Source of the DNA: an uncultured Bacteroidales bacterium
Lineage (GTDB): Bacteria; Bacteroidota; Bacteroidia; Bacteroidales; Muribaculaceae
Length of the DNA stretch: 33,835 nt
Assembly (NCBI GenBank): GCA_958418815.1
Contig: CATZGB010000030.1
Coordinates: 1 to 33,835, forward strand
Direction of reading: 5' to 3'
The notes under the pieces are model-generated. The model was given only the letters and a program-made list of their open reading frames with translations, was not told the DNA's origin and made no database searches. Of this stretch, positions 16,831 to 24,596 are shown in pieces; the stretch's first letter is position 1, and the number at the start of each line of letters is the position of its first letter. Made by a program: the position numbers and the translations under genes.

Positions 16831-16861
16831 TTGGTTTCTTTGTCGGTTATCCGTATATTTG
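16831..16861 (+). promoter_or_regulatory. Promoter of the GH36-araC unit
   Basis: TTG (16831-16833), a 20-nt spacer and TATATTTG (16854-16861) match the Bacteroidetes -33/-7 consensus. It lies about 110 nt before the chosen GH36 start. Confidence 0.6.
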
Positions 16862-16975
16862 CGACACCGAATCCTTCACGGAGCCCACCAAGGGCAACCA
16901 ATCCTCCTTGCGCGGCTCCATGGGCCAGCCATCCTGGCCCATAAGACATCCAATCATTATCTTCGACCTCATCCC

Positions 16976-19180
16976 ATGAAGAAACTACTGGCCCTGACCG
17001 CCATCTCCCTGCCGGCCCTTATCGCCGGAGCCTCACAGAGGCTTGTCCCTGTCTCGACATTCAACACCCAGATTATCATCGGCGTTGACTCCGCGGCGGC
17101 CCCGTCGCTGGTCTACTACGGCCCCGCCGTCAGGGGCGACCTGCGGCAAGCGGCCATGGCCGCTCCCCAAGGGGAAAGGCAGGCCGCCTATCCCGTATAC
17201 GGCAACTATCCCGAGGGGGAGAGCGCCCTGAGCGTCACCATGCCCGACGGAAACATGACCCTCGACCTCATTCCCGCCGGCGAGCCGAAGACGGAGTGTG
17301 ACCATAACGGCAACACTTTGACTACAATCCCCCTGGCCGACCGACACTATCCCGTCTCTGTCACGCTCAACTACCTCGCCTACCCCAAGGAGGATGTCAT
17401 CGAGACCTGGGCAGACATCACCAACAACGGCAAGAAACCTGTCACCATGACCCGCTTCGAGTCGGGCACCCTCCCCTTCCGTTCCGACAACGCCTGGATG
17501 ACGAGCCTCTACGGCACATGGGCCAACGAGGGACGCGTCAACAACGAGCGCCTGACCCCGGGAATGAAGGTGATACAGAATAAAGACGGGGTGCGCAACT
17601 CCCACACCTCCCACGCCGAGGTGTTCCTGTCGCTCGACGGGAAACCCGCCGAGACCTCCGGACGCGTGATCGGCGCGGCCCTGCTGTATGGCGGCAACTA
17701 CCGCCTGCGCACCGTCACCGACGACCACGGAGGCCACCGTTTCTTCGCCGGCATCCACCCAGACGAGTCGGCGTGGAAGCTCATGCCGGGGGAGACTTTC
17801 TCCACCCCAAAGCTGGCCCTGACCTACTCCGCCAATGGGATGGGCGAGGCGAGCCGCAACTTCCACCGCTGGGGGCGCAACTACCACCTCGCCCACGGCA
17901 CAGAGGTAAACCCCATACTTCTCAACTCATGGGAGGGGGTGTATTTCAACATCGACGAGCCGAAGATGGCGGCCATGATGCAAGACATCGCCGACATGGG
18001 GGGCGAGCTGTTTGTCATGGATGACGGATGGTTTGGCCGCCGCGACGACGACTCCTCGTCGCTGGGCGACTGGGAGGTCGACACCCGCAAGCTTCCCAAC
18101 GGCATCAAGGGGCTGACCGACGAGGCCCGCAGGCGCGGCGTGAAGTTCGGCATCTGGGTGGAACCTGAGATGACCAACTCCAACTCGCGCCTCTACCGCG
18201 AGCATCCCGACTGGGTCATCAAGGCGGCCAACCGCGACATCGTGGAGGGACGCGGCGGCACACAGCTCGTGCTCGACCTGTCAAACCCCAAGGTGCAGGA
18301 CTTCATCGTCAATATGGTCGACACGCTGCTGACCAACAACCCCGAAATCGCATATGTGAAATGGGACGCAAACGCCCCGGTGATGCAACACGGGTCGCAA
18401 CACCTTCCGGCCGACCGCCAGAGCGAGCTTTCTATACGCTTCCACCGGGGGCTAACCTCGGTCATGGAGCGGATACGCGCGGCTCATCCCGACGTGGCCA
18501 TACAGGCATGCGCCTCGGGAGGCGGACGCGCCAACTACGGCATCCTCGACAATTTCGACGAGTTCTGGGTGTCAGACAACACCGACGCGTTCCAGCGGCT
18601 CGGCGCGCAATGGGGCCTGAGCTACTTCTTCCCCGCAATGGCCATGGGCAGCCACATCAGCGCGGTGCCCAACCACACGACATTCCGCATCGTGCCGCTC
18701 AAATTCCGCTGCGACGTGGCGATGACAGGCCGCCTGGGCATGGAGATACAGCCACGCGACATGTCGGCCCAGGAACGCGACTTCTGCAAGGGTGCAATCG
18801 AGGCATACAAGGGCTTCCGCGACGTGGTGCAGCTGGGCGACCTCTACCGCCTTGTATCCCCGTTTGACAACCGCGGGGCAGTCTCGCTGATGTATGTCTC
18901 CCCCGACAAGCGCAAAGGGGTGTTCTACTGGTTCCGCACCAACAACGACTACTCCGCTCCGCTGGCAAGCCGCCCCGCCATGCAGGGCCTCGACCCCGAG
19001 GCGTCATACAAGGTAACGGAGGTAAATCGCATAGACCTCACCCCGCTCCCCTACGAGGGGGAGGTCTTCACCGGGCGGTTCCTGATGGACAACGGCCTGG
19101 AGATGCGCACGTCTCACGACCTCGAATGGGGCAAGAAGACCGACTACTGCTCGCGCGTGCTGCTGCTCGAGAAACAATAA
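16976..19180 (+). CDS. Alpha-galactosidase, GH36, periplasmic
   Basis: 734 residues from the Met at 16976. In-frame Met codons further upstream lie between the promoter and the signal peptide and give an unlikely N-terminus, whereas MKKLLALTAISLPALIAGAS is a clean signal peptide without a lipobox. An N-terminal beta-sandwich (about 22-300) precedes the (beta/alpha)8 barrel. The nucleophile is Asp464 in YVKWDANAP, and the acid/base is Asp534 in FWVSDNTD. VMDDGWFG (347-354), GIWVEPEM (392-399) and CASGGGR (512-518) are the usual substrate-binding blocks. It would remove alpha-1,6-galactose from galactomannan oligomers in the periplasm, so that the second GH26 and the epimerase can act. It is divergent to susC and 38 nt ahead of the AraC regulator, in what looks like one unit. 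Confidence 0.92.
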   Translation: MKKLLALTAISLPALIAGASQRLVPVSTFNTQIIIGVDSAAAPSLVYYGPAVRGDLRQAAMAAPQGERQAAYPVYGNYPEGESALSVTMPDGNMTLDLIPAGEPKTECDHNGNTLTTIPLADRHYPVSVTLNYLAYPKEDVIETWADITNNGKKPVTMTRFESGTLPFRSDNAWMTSLYGTWANEGRVNNERLTPGMKVIQNKDGVRNSHTSHAEVFLSLDGKPAETSGRVIGAALLYGGNYRLRTVTDDHGGHRFFAGIHPDESAWKLMPGETFSTPKLALTYSANGMGEASRNFHRWGRNYHLAHGTEVNPILLNSWEGVYFNIDEPKMAAMMQDIADMGGELFVMDDGWFGRRDDDSSSLGDWEVDTRKLPNGIKGLTDEARRRGVKFGIWVEPEMTNSNSRLYREHPDWVIKAANRDIVEGRGGTQLVLDLSNPKVQDFIVNMVDTLLTNNPEIAYVKWDANAPVMQHGSQHLPADRQSELSIRFHRGLTSVMERIRAAHPDVAIQACASGGGRANYGILDNFDEFWVSDNTDAFQRLGAQWGLSYFFPAMAMGSHISAVPNHTTFRIVPLKFRCDVAMTGRLGMEIQPRDMSAQERDFCKGAIEAYKGFRDVVQLGDLYRLVSPFDNRGAVSLMYVSPDKRKGVFYWFRTNNDYSAPLASRPAMQGLDPEASYKVTEVNRIDLTPLPYEGEVFTGRFLMDNGLEMRTSHDLEWGKKTDYCSRVLLLEKQ

Positions 19181-19218
19181 ACGCCCCCCCGGCGACACCA
19201 GTCACAAAATCCAATGCC

Positions 19219-20094
19219 ATGTCTACAGTGATGACCGAAATAACCCCTTTGTCAAAGGAGGACTGCTTCTATCTTGTCGATAGATACAAAAACCAGTTTG
19301 ACTATCCGCTCCACCGCCACGAGGAAATCGAGCTCAACTTCGTGGAGAACTGCGAGGGGGCGCGCCGCATCGTCGGCGACTCCGTGGAGGTACTGGGCAA
19401 GTACGACCTCGTGATGGTCGGCACCGGCCTGGAGCATGTCTGGGAGCAATACGCCTGCAAATCAGACAAAATCAGGGAAATCACCATACAGTTCACCCCC
19501 TCCATCTTCGGCGACACGTTCCTGGCCAAGAACCAGCTCAAATCCATCAGCGACCTCTTCTCCAAAGCCACCTCGGGGGTGGCGTTCTCGCTGGGATGTA
19601 TAGTGCGCATCTACAAGCTGCTCGACGAGCTGACCCAGGCGCAACCCGACTTCTACCGCGTGCTGAAACTTATGGAAATCCTCTACATCCTCTCGAAAGA
19701 TGAGGATTACAGGCTGCTCAGCTCCACCTCCTTCGCCAAGGCCGGGGCCACCTCGGAGTCGCGACGCATCCACAAGGTCGAGGAATACATCCGGGCCAAC
19801 TACCGCCGGGAGCTGCGCCTTGAGGAGCTGGCCCAGATTGTCTGCATGACCCCGTCGGCGTTCTCCCGCTTCTTCAAGCTCCGCACGGGCCGCACCGTCA
19901 GCGACTATATCATCGACGTGCGCCTGGGCCATGCCGCCCGCATGCTCGCCGAGACCATGGCCTCGGTGCTTGAGATATGCTTCGAGTGCGGTTTCAACAA
20001 CGTCTCCAATTTCAACCGCATATTCAAACGCAAGAAAGGCTGCTCCCCCTCGGCCTTCCGCGAATATTACCGCAAGAACAAGATAATCATCTGA
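19219..20094 (+). CDS. AraC-family transcriptional regulator (cupin + HTH)
   Basis: 291 residues from Met at 19219; Met at 19231 is also possible. A longer reading from 19126 overlaps the GH36 gene and is unlikely. The N-terminal cupin domain (about 25-100) holds PLHRHEEIELNFV, typical of sugar-sensing AraC proteins. The C-terminal HTH domain (about 185-288) has a first helix-turn-helix near 199-220 and a second near 248-270 (ICFECGFNNVSNFNRIFK). There is no membrane segment, so it senses a cytoplasmic ligand, perhaps mannobiose, mannosyl-glucose or galactose. It probably binds the element shared by the three PUL promoters, which contains two GATA-type half sites about 7-8 bp apart. That link is inferred, not shown. 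Confidence 0.88.
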   Translation: MSTVMTEITPLSKEDCFYLVDRYKNQFDYPLHRHEEIELNFVENCEGARRIVGDSVEVLGKYDLVMVGTGLEHVWEQYACKSDKIREITIQFTPSIFGDTFLAKNQLKSISDLFSKATSGVAFSLGCIVRIYKLLDELTQAQPDFYRVLKLMEILYILSKDEDYRLLSSTSFAKAGATSESRRIHKVEEYIRANYRRELRLEELAQIVCMTPSAFSRFFKLRTGRTVSDYIIDVRLGHAARMLAETMASVLEICFECGFNNVSNFNRIFKRKKGCSPSAFREYYRKNKIII

Positions 20095-20102
20095 TTCGCC
20101 CC

Positions 20103-20133
20103 TTGCAAATCTCGCGGAAAATGCGTAACTTTG
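20103..20133 (+). promoter_or_regulatory. Promoter of the rpsF operon
   Basis: TTG (20103-20105), a 20-nt spacer and TAACTTTG (20126-20133) give a textbook Bacteroidetes promoter about 65 nt before rpsF. Confidence 0.7.
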
Positions 20134-20197
20134 CGGTCGGTTTGGCGCATAGCGTCCATTCCAAACACTAATCAATTAAACATCAACAGTTTAAGAA

Positions 20198-20566
20198 ATG
20201 AACCACTACGAAACCGTTTTCATTTTAACTCCCGTTTTGTCTGACGCTCAGATGAAGGAAGCGGTAGAGAAGTTCACCAAGGTCCTCACCGACAACGGTG
20301 CCACCATCGTGAACGAAGAAATCTGGGGCCTGCGCAAGCTCGCTTACCCCATCGAGAAGAAGTCCACCGGATTCTACGCAATGGTTGAATTTGACGGCGC
20401 TCCCACCCTCGTGAAGAAGCTCGAGACCGCTTTCCGCCGCGACGAGCGCGTCATCCGCTTCCTGGTGTTCCGCAACGACAAGTACGCCGCCGAGTACGCC
20501 GCCAAGCGCCGCTCCCTCAAGGCCGGCAAGGCCGCCGCAGCTCCCGCCGAGAACGCCGAGGCTTAA
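20198..20566 (+). CDS. rpsF: 30S ribosomal protein S6
   Basis: 122 residues. It begins MNHYETVFILTP, the standard S6 start, with the RNA-binding block GLRKLAYPIEKKSTGFYAMV (residues 44-63) and DERVIRFLVFR (87-97). The C-terminal 25 residues are an Ala/Lys/Glu-rich extension common in this phylum. S6 pairs with S18 on the 30S platform; rpsR follows after 60 nt, and the two genes are almost always together. Confidence 0.97.
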   Translation: MNHYETVFILTPVLSDAQMKEAVEKFTKVLTDNGATIVNEEIWGLRKLAYPIEKKSTGFYAMVEFDGAPTLVKKLETAFRRDERVIRFLVFRNDKYAAEYAAKRRSLKAGKAAAAPAENAEA

Positions 20567-20626
20567 GCCACGCGACTCTGAGGACGCAAACAAAACATCA
20601 ACCATCAAAAAAGAATCTCGACAAAA

Positions 20627-20896
20627 ATGGCACAGACCCAATCTGAAATCCGCTATCTCACCCCCCTGTCGGTCGACGTCAAGAAGAAAAAATACTGCCG
20701 CTTCAAACGCTCCGGCATCAAGTACATCGACTACAAGGATCCCGAATTCCTCAAGAAATTCCTCAACGAGCAGGGCAAAATCCTTCCCCGCCGCATCACC
20801 GGCACCTCGCTGAAATTCCAGCGCCGCGTCGCCCAGGCCGTGAAGCGTGCCCGCCACCTGGCCCTCCTGCCCTACGTGACCGACCTCATGAAATAA
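20627..20896 (+). CDS. rpsR: 30S ribosomal protein S18
   Basis: 89 residues with the S18 core IDYKDPEFLKKFLNEQGKIL (34-53) and PRRITGTSLKFQRRVAQAVK (54-73). A short basic N-terminal patch (KKKKYCRFKR) has a single Cys, so no zinc site. It forms a heterodimer with S6, its operon neighbour. The next gene is rplI, 50 nt on, with no ssb or priB gene between, as usual in Bacteroidetes. Confidence 0.97.
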   Translation: MAQTQSEIRYLTPLSVDVKKKKYCRFKRSGIKYIDYKDPEFLKKFLNEQGKILPRRITGTSLKFQRRVAQAVKRARHLALLPYVTDLMK

Positions 20897-20946
20897 GCCA
20901 ACGGCTCAGTCACATATAACTTCAACCAATTAGAACTCCCATCCGT

Positions 20947-21390
20947 ATGAAGATCATATTGAAAGAAGACGTGCGCGGCCTTGGCTACAAGGACGACGTT
21001 GTCGAAGTAAAAGACGGCTACGGCCGCAACTTCCTCATCCCCCAGGGCAAAGCCGTGATCGCCAACTCCTCAAACCTCAAGCAGCTCGAGGAGAACCAGC
21101 GCCAGCAGGCCCACAAGCTCGCCCAGATCAAGGCTGACGCCGAGGCTCTGGCAGCTTCACTGGCCGACGTTGCCCTCACCATCGGCGCCAAGGCTTCGGC
21201 CAACGGCACCATCTTCGGCTCGGTCAACAACATCCAGATTGCCGACGCCCTCGAGGCCCTCGGCCACAAGGTTGACCGCAAGCTCATCGAGCTGAAAGAG
21301 GCCGTGAAAGAGATTGGCAAGTACACCGCCAAAGTAAACCTCCACAAGGAAGTCTTCGTAGAAATCCCCTTCGAGGTAGTGGCCGAATAA
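20947..21390 (+). CDS. rplI: 50S ribosomal protein L9
   Basis: 147 residues. The N-terminal domain MKIILKEDVRGLGYKDDVVEV and GYGRNFLIPQGKAV is the L9 signature. It is followed by the long connecting helix (about 43-75, Gln/Lys-rich) and the C-terminal domain (ANGTIFGSVNNIQIADAL onward). It binds 23S rRNA near the base of the L1 stalk. It is the last gene of the rpsF operon, with a terminator downstream. Confidence 0.97.
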   Translation: MKIILKEDVRGLGYKDDVVEVKDGYGRNFLIPQGKAVIANSSNLKQLEENQRQQAHKLAQIKADAEALAASLADVALTIGAKASANGTIFGSVNNIQIADALEALGHKVDRKLIELKEAVKEIGKYTAKVNLHKEVFVEIPFEVVAE

Positions 21391-21423
21391 GCCATACACC
21401 CCGTAGAGAAAGATATTTCCCCC

Positions 21424-21455
21424 GTTCCCCCCGCATTATCCACCCTGGGGGGAAC
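21424..21455 (+). promoter_or_regulatory. GC-rich hairpin after rplI
   Basis: GTTCCCCCC pairs with GGGGGGAAC over a 14-nt loop, 34 nt past the rplI stop. It has no T-tract, and the true terminator follows 17 nt later. It may protect the 3' end of the mRNA. Confidence 0.5.
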
Positions 21456-21471
21456 AACAATCCCCAACGTG

Positions 21472-21504
21472 AAAGCCGGTATGCGTGAGCATCCTGGCTT
21501 TTTT
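21472..21504 (+). terminator. Terminator of the rpsF-rpsR-rplI operon
   Basis: The arms AAAGCCGGTATGC and GCATCCTGGCTTT pair with one mismatch and one wobble over a GTGA loop, followed by a T-run. Confidence 0.75.
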
Positions 21505-21615
21505 ATTTCCCCGACATTTCCCCGACATTTCCCGGAAACCATTTCCAGCCGCCGCGCGTTTAGACTTAGAAAGAAGTGCCAAGTCAATCAAAACCACCCT
21601 AAAAGACAGACGATT

Positions 21616-21876
21616 ATGGAATACAAAAGCGAAAGCGAAGCCCGCAGAATGTCACGCAAGGAGAAGCAACGCGAGGAGAAGATAGCCGAAATCCGCCGCG
21701 AAGACCCCGGTTTCATCCCGCCCGTCCATGAACCGAGGGAGAGGAAGGGCAACACAAGTTTCTGGGTGTGGATCGGAGTCGGCGTGCTGATAGTGCTGCT
21801 GCTGATATGGCTTTCCGTGGCTATGTTCACCGGCGACACAGATGTCAACCTCATCACCCCCTTCCCCTGGGTCTGA
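21616..21876 (+). CDS. Small single-pass membrane protein of unknown function
   Basis: 86 residues from Met at 21616; an upstream in-frame Met at 21469 falls inside the rplI terminator and is rejected. The N-terminal half is highly charged (Lys/Arg/Glu, about 1-45, SRKEKQREEKIAEIRRED), probably helical and cytoplasmic. One transmembrane helix follows at about 49-70 (FWVWIGVGVLIVLLLIWLSV), and then a short tail of 16 residues ending in PFPWV outside. I recognise no family. It stands alone between the rpsF operon and parE. Codon use matches its neighbours, so it appears to be a native gene. Confidence 0.6.
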   Translation: MEYKSESEARRMSRKEKQREEKIAEIRREDPGFIPPVHEPRERKGNTSFWVWIGVGVLIVLLLIWLSVAMFTGDTDVNLITPFPWV

Positions 21877-21947
21877 AAAACAGGGGCCACGCCCCCCATC
21901 CCCGCCCGGCGCAATATTCCGCGCAATGCCCCGCGTCGAAAGAAAGG

Positions 21948-21979
21948 TTTGTTTTTTTGGGCCGGATTTCGTAATTTTG
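21948..21979 (+). promoter_or_regulatory. Promoter of parE
   Basis: TTTG (21948-21951), a 20-nt spacer and TAATTTTG (21972-21979) lie 32 nt before the parE start. Confidence 0.65.
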
Positions 21980-22011
21980 CATAGGGAGACGAAAACCCAC
22001 TCCACCATGCC

Positions 22012-24018
22012 ATGACCGAAGACAATTCCGACCTCTTCGACCCGGCGCTCACCCTCGACGTGCAGCCCCAGGTTGAAGCCACCTACACCGAAGATGAAAT
22101 CAAGACCCTCGACTGGAAGGAGCATATCAGGCTCCGTCCGGGCATGTACATAGGCAAACTCGGCGATGGCTCGAAGAGCGACGACGGAATATATGTCCTG
22201 ATAAAGGAGGTGCTCGACAACGCCATCGACGAGTATATGATGGGCTACGGCCGCCAGGTCTCGATCGATGTCACCGAGACCACGGTCACGGTCAGGGACT
22301 ACGGACGAGGCATCCCCCTGGGGAAACTCGTCGATGTCGCCTCGATCATCAACACCGGCGCGAAATACGACAACAAGGCGTTCAAGAAATCGGTGGGACT
22401 CAACGGAGTCGGCATCAAGGCGGTCAACGCCCTGAGCTCATCATTTGTCATCCAGGCCAACCGCGACGGTATGGCACGGCGCGCCGAGTTCAGCCGCGCC
22501 CAGCTGCTCACCGAGACCCCCGACTTCCCCACCGACGAGCCCAACGGCACATTCGTTAAGTTCACCCCCGACGCCGACCTATTCAAGGAATACAGCTTCA
22601 ACATCGACTTCATCCTGGCGATGGTGAAGAATTACACCTACCTCAACACCGGGCTTGAAATCTACCTCAACGGGAAGCGGCATTACAGCCGCAACGGTCT
22701 CCTCGACCTGCTCAAGGCAAACCTCACCAAAGACCCCCTCTACCCGATCATCCACCTGAAAGGACAAGACATCGAGGTGGCCATCACCCACGCCAACCAG
22801 TATGGCGAGGAATACTACTCATTCGTCAACGGCCAGTTCACCACCCAGGGGGGCACCCACCTGGCGGCTTTCAAGGAGGCTGTCAGCCGCACGATGAAGG
22901 ATTACTTCGCCAAGAACTTCGAGTACTCCGACATCCGCACCGGCATGGTGGCCGCGATTGCCATCAAGGTCGAGAACCCTGAATTCGAGTCGCAGACCAA
23001 GACAAAACTCGGATCGCGCGACATGGGGCCTGACGGGCCCACAGTGGCGAAATTCGTCGGAGACTTCCTCAAGAAAGAACTTGACAACTACCTCCACAAG
23101 AACCTCGACACAGCCAACATAATCCTGCGCAAAATCCAGGAGAGCGAGCAGGCCCGCAAGGCCATGGCCGGTATCACACGCCAGGCCCGCGAACGCGCCA
23201 AGAAGGTAAACCTCCACAACTCCAAGTTGCGCGACTGCCGCGTCCACCTCAACGACCCCAACAACTACAAGGATGAGGAGAAAGCCCAGGAGCTGGAGAA
23301 GAAGAAACTCGCCTCGAGCATCTTCCTGACCGAGGGTGACTCCGCCTCAGGCTCAATCACCAAAATCCGCGACGTGGAGACCCAGGCGGTGTTCTCGCTG
23401 CGCGGAAAGCCCCTAAACTCCTTCGGCATGACCCGCAAGGTGGTCTATGAGAACGAGGAGTTCAACCTGCTCCAGGCGGCCCTCAACATCGAGGAGGGGA
23501 TTGACGGCCTGCGCTACAACAACGTCATCATAGCCACCGATGCCGATGTCGACGGCATGCACATCCGCCTGCTGCTGCTGACATTCTTCCTCCAGTTCTT
23601 CCCAGACCTGGTGAAGAAAGGCCACGTCTATGTCTTGCAGACCCCACTATTCCGAGTGCGCGACGACCGCGCCACACGCCGCAACGGGGCCAAGAAGAAA
23701 CCGCGCCGCAAAGCCGGCGAGGAGGAGCCGCAGGAGACCAAAGACTCATACTACTGCTACACCGACCAGGAGCGCATCGACGCGATAGCCCGCTTCGGCA
23801 GCCACGCCGAGATCACCCGCTTCAAAGGTCTCGGCGAAATCTCGGCCGACGAGTTCCGCGACTTCATCGGCCCAGACATGCGCCTCGACCGCGTGACCCT
23901 AAGGAAAGAAGACTCAGTGTCGGAGCTGCTGGAGTTCTACATGGGCAAGAACACCTCCGAACGTCAGAACTTCATCATCGACAACCTCGTGGTCGAGGAT
24001 GACTCTGAGATTTCCTGA
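22012..24018 (+). CDS. parE: DNA topoisomerase IV subunit B
   Basis: 668 residues. The GHKL ATPase domain has EVLDNAIDE (Glu66, Asn70), DYGRGIP (96-102) and GLNGVGIKAVNALS (129-142). The transducer domain follows, and the TOPRIM domain has EGDSASGS (441-448) and DADVDGMH (510-517). C-terminal end: FKGLGEISADEF. The TOPRIM spacing and the sequence FSLRGKPLNSFG fit the Bacteroidetes ParE type rather than GyrB, and coaD and ctpA behind it are the usual neighbours of parE in this phylum. An unusual Lys/Arg- then Glu-rich insert lies at about 551-579. With ParC, encoded elsewhere, it decatenates daughter chromosomes. Confidence 0.92.
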   Translation: MTEDNSDLFDPALTLDVQPQVEATYTEDEIKTLDWKEHIRLRPGMYIGKLGDGSKSDDGIYVLIKEVLDNAIDEYMMGYGRQVSIDVTETTVTVRDYGRGIPLGKLVDVASIINTGAKYDNKAFKKSVGLNGVGIKAVNALSSSFVIQANRDGMARRAEFSRAQLLTETPDFPTDEPNGTFVKFTPDADLFKEYSFNIDFILAMVKNYTYLNTGLEIYLNGKRHYSRNGLLDLLKANLTKDPLYPIIHLKGQDIEVAITHANQYGEEYYSFVNGQFTTQGGTHLAAFKEAVSRTMKDYFAKNFEYSDIRTGMVAAIAIKVENPEFESQTKTKLGSRDMGPDGPTVAKFVGDFLKKELDNYLHKNLDTANIILRKIQESEQARKAMAGITRQARERAKKVNLHNSKLRDCRVHLNDPNNYKDEEKAQELEKKKLASSIFLTEGDSASGSITKIRDVETQAVFSLRGKPLNSFGMTRKVVYENEEFNLLQAALNIEEGIDGLRYNNVIIATDADVDGMHIRLLLLTFFLQFFPDLVKKGHVYVLQTPLFRVRDDRATRRNGAKKKPRRKAGEEEPQETKDSYYCYTDQERIDAIARFGSHAEITRFKGLGEISADEFRDFIGPDMRLDRVTLRKEDSVSELLEFYMGKNTSERQNFIIDNLVVEDDSEIS

Positions 24019-24102
24019 CCAGCCACCAAACCGCCGCGCCACGTTGGCTGTTTAATACTTATTCAGATTTTACTTTCGGCCTCGCGGCGAGTCAAACCTA
24101 CG

Positions 24103-24585
24103 ATGGAACCTCAGAAAGGAAACCAAAGCGCCGCCGCCCATAGACGGGTGGCCCTGTTCGCCGGGTCGTTCGACCCCTTCACCACCGGCCACAAATCGAT
24201 TGTCGACCGCGCCCTCGGCCTGTTCGACACCATCGTCATCGGCCTGGGGACAAACACCTCTAAGACCCCGTGGATGCCACTGGAAGAACGCCTCGCGGCC
24301 ATCAGGGCCGTGTACGCCGATGAGCCACGGGTGGCCGTGGAGAGCTTCAGCGGGCTCGCCTCGGAGTTCGCCCGGCAGAAAGGGGCGCGCTACCTGCTGC
24401 GCGGAGTCCGCACCGTGGCCGACTTTGAATATGAGCGCAACATGGCCGACGCCAACAGGCTCCTCACCTCAGGCGACCTTGAGACCATACTGATTCTGTC
24501 ACTCCCCGAGCTCGCAGCCGTGAGCTCATCACTCGTCAGGGAGCTTGCCCGCTTCGGCGCCCCCTACCGACAGTTCATCCCATAA
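24103..24585 (+). CDS. coaD: Phosphopantetheine adenylyltransferase
   Basis: 160 residues. VALFAGSFDPFTTGHKSIVD (16-35) carries the nucleotidyltransferase T/HxGH motif. LLRGVRTVADFEYERNMADA and SSSLVRELARFG are the pantetheine- and ATP-contacting blocks of CoaD. It transfers AMP from ATP to 4'-phosphopantetheine, the next-to-last step of coenzyme A synthesis. The first 14 residues are an extra hydrophilic lead; no closer Met is available. It follows parE by 84 nt and is 11 nt ahead of the protease gene, so these two are likely co-transcribed. Confidence 0.95.
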   Translation: MEPQKGNQSAAAHRRVALFAGSFDPFTTGHKSIVDRALGLFDTIVIGLGTNTSKTPWMPLEERLAAIRAVYADEPRVAVESFSGLASEFARQKGARYLLRGVRTVADFEYERNMADANRLLTSGDLETILILSLPELAAVSSSLVRELARFGAPYRQFIP

Positions 24586-24596
24586 GCCAGAACGTT

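Noticed and set aside
16799..16975. Upstream in-frame start for the GH36 gene
   Set aside because: It would begin before the promoter -7 box and places the clean signal peptide in the interior.
19126..19218. Upstream in-frame start for the AraC regulator
   Set aside because: It overlaps the end of the GH36 gene and adds residues without likeness to the family; Met at 19219 fits better.
22012..24018. GyrB instead of ParE
   Set aside because: The TOPRIM region and the coaD-ctpA neighbours fit ParE of Bacteroidetes, though a full alignment would settle it.
24019..24102. Terminator (CAGCCA/TGGCTG) and promoter (TACTTTCG) between parE and coaD
   Set aside because: The stem is short with a 19-nt loop and the box is imperfect, so neither is strong enough to list.
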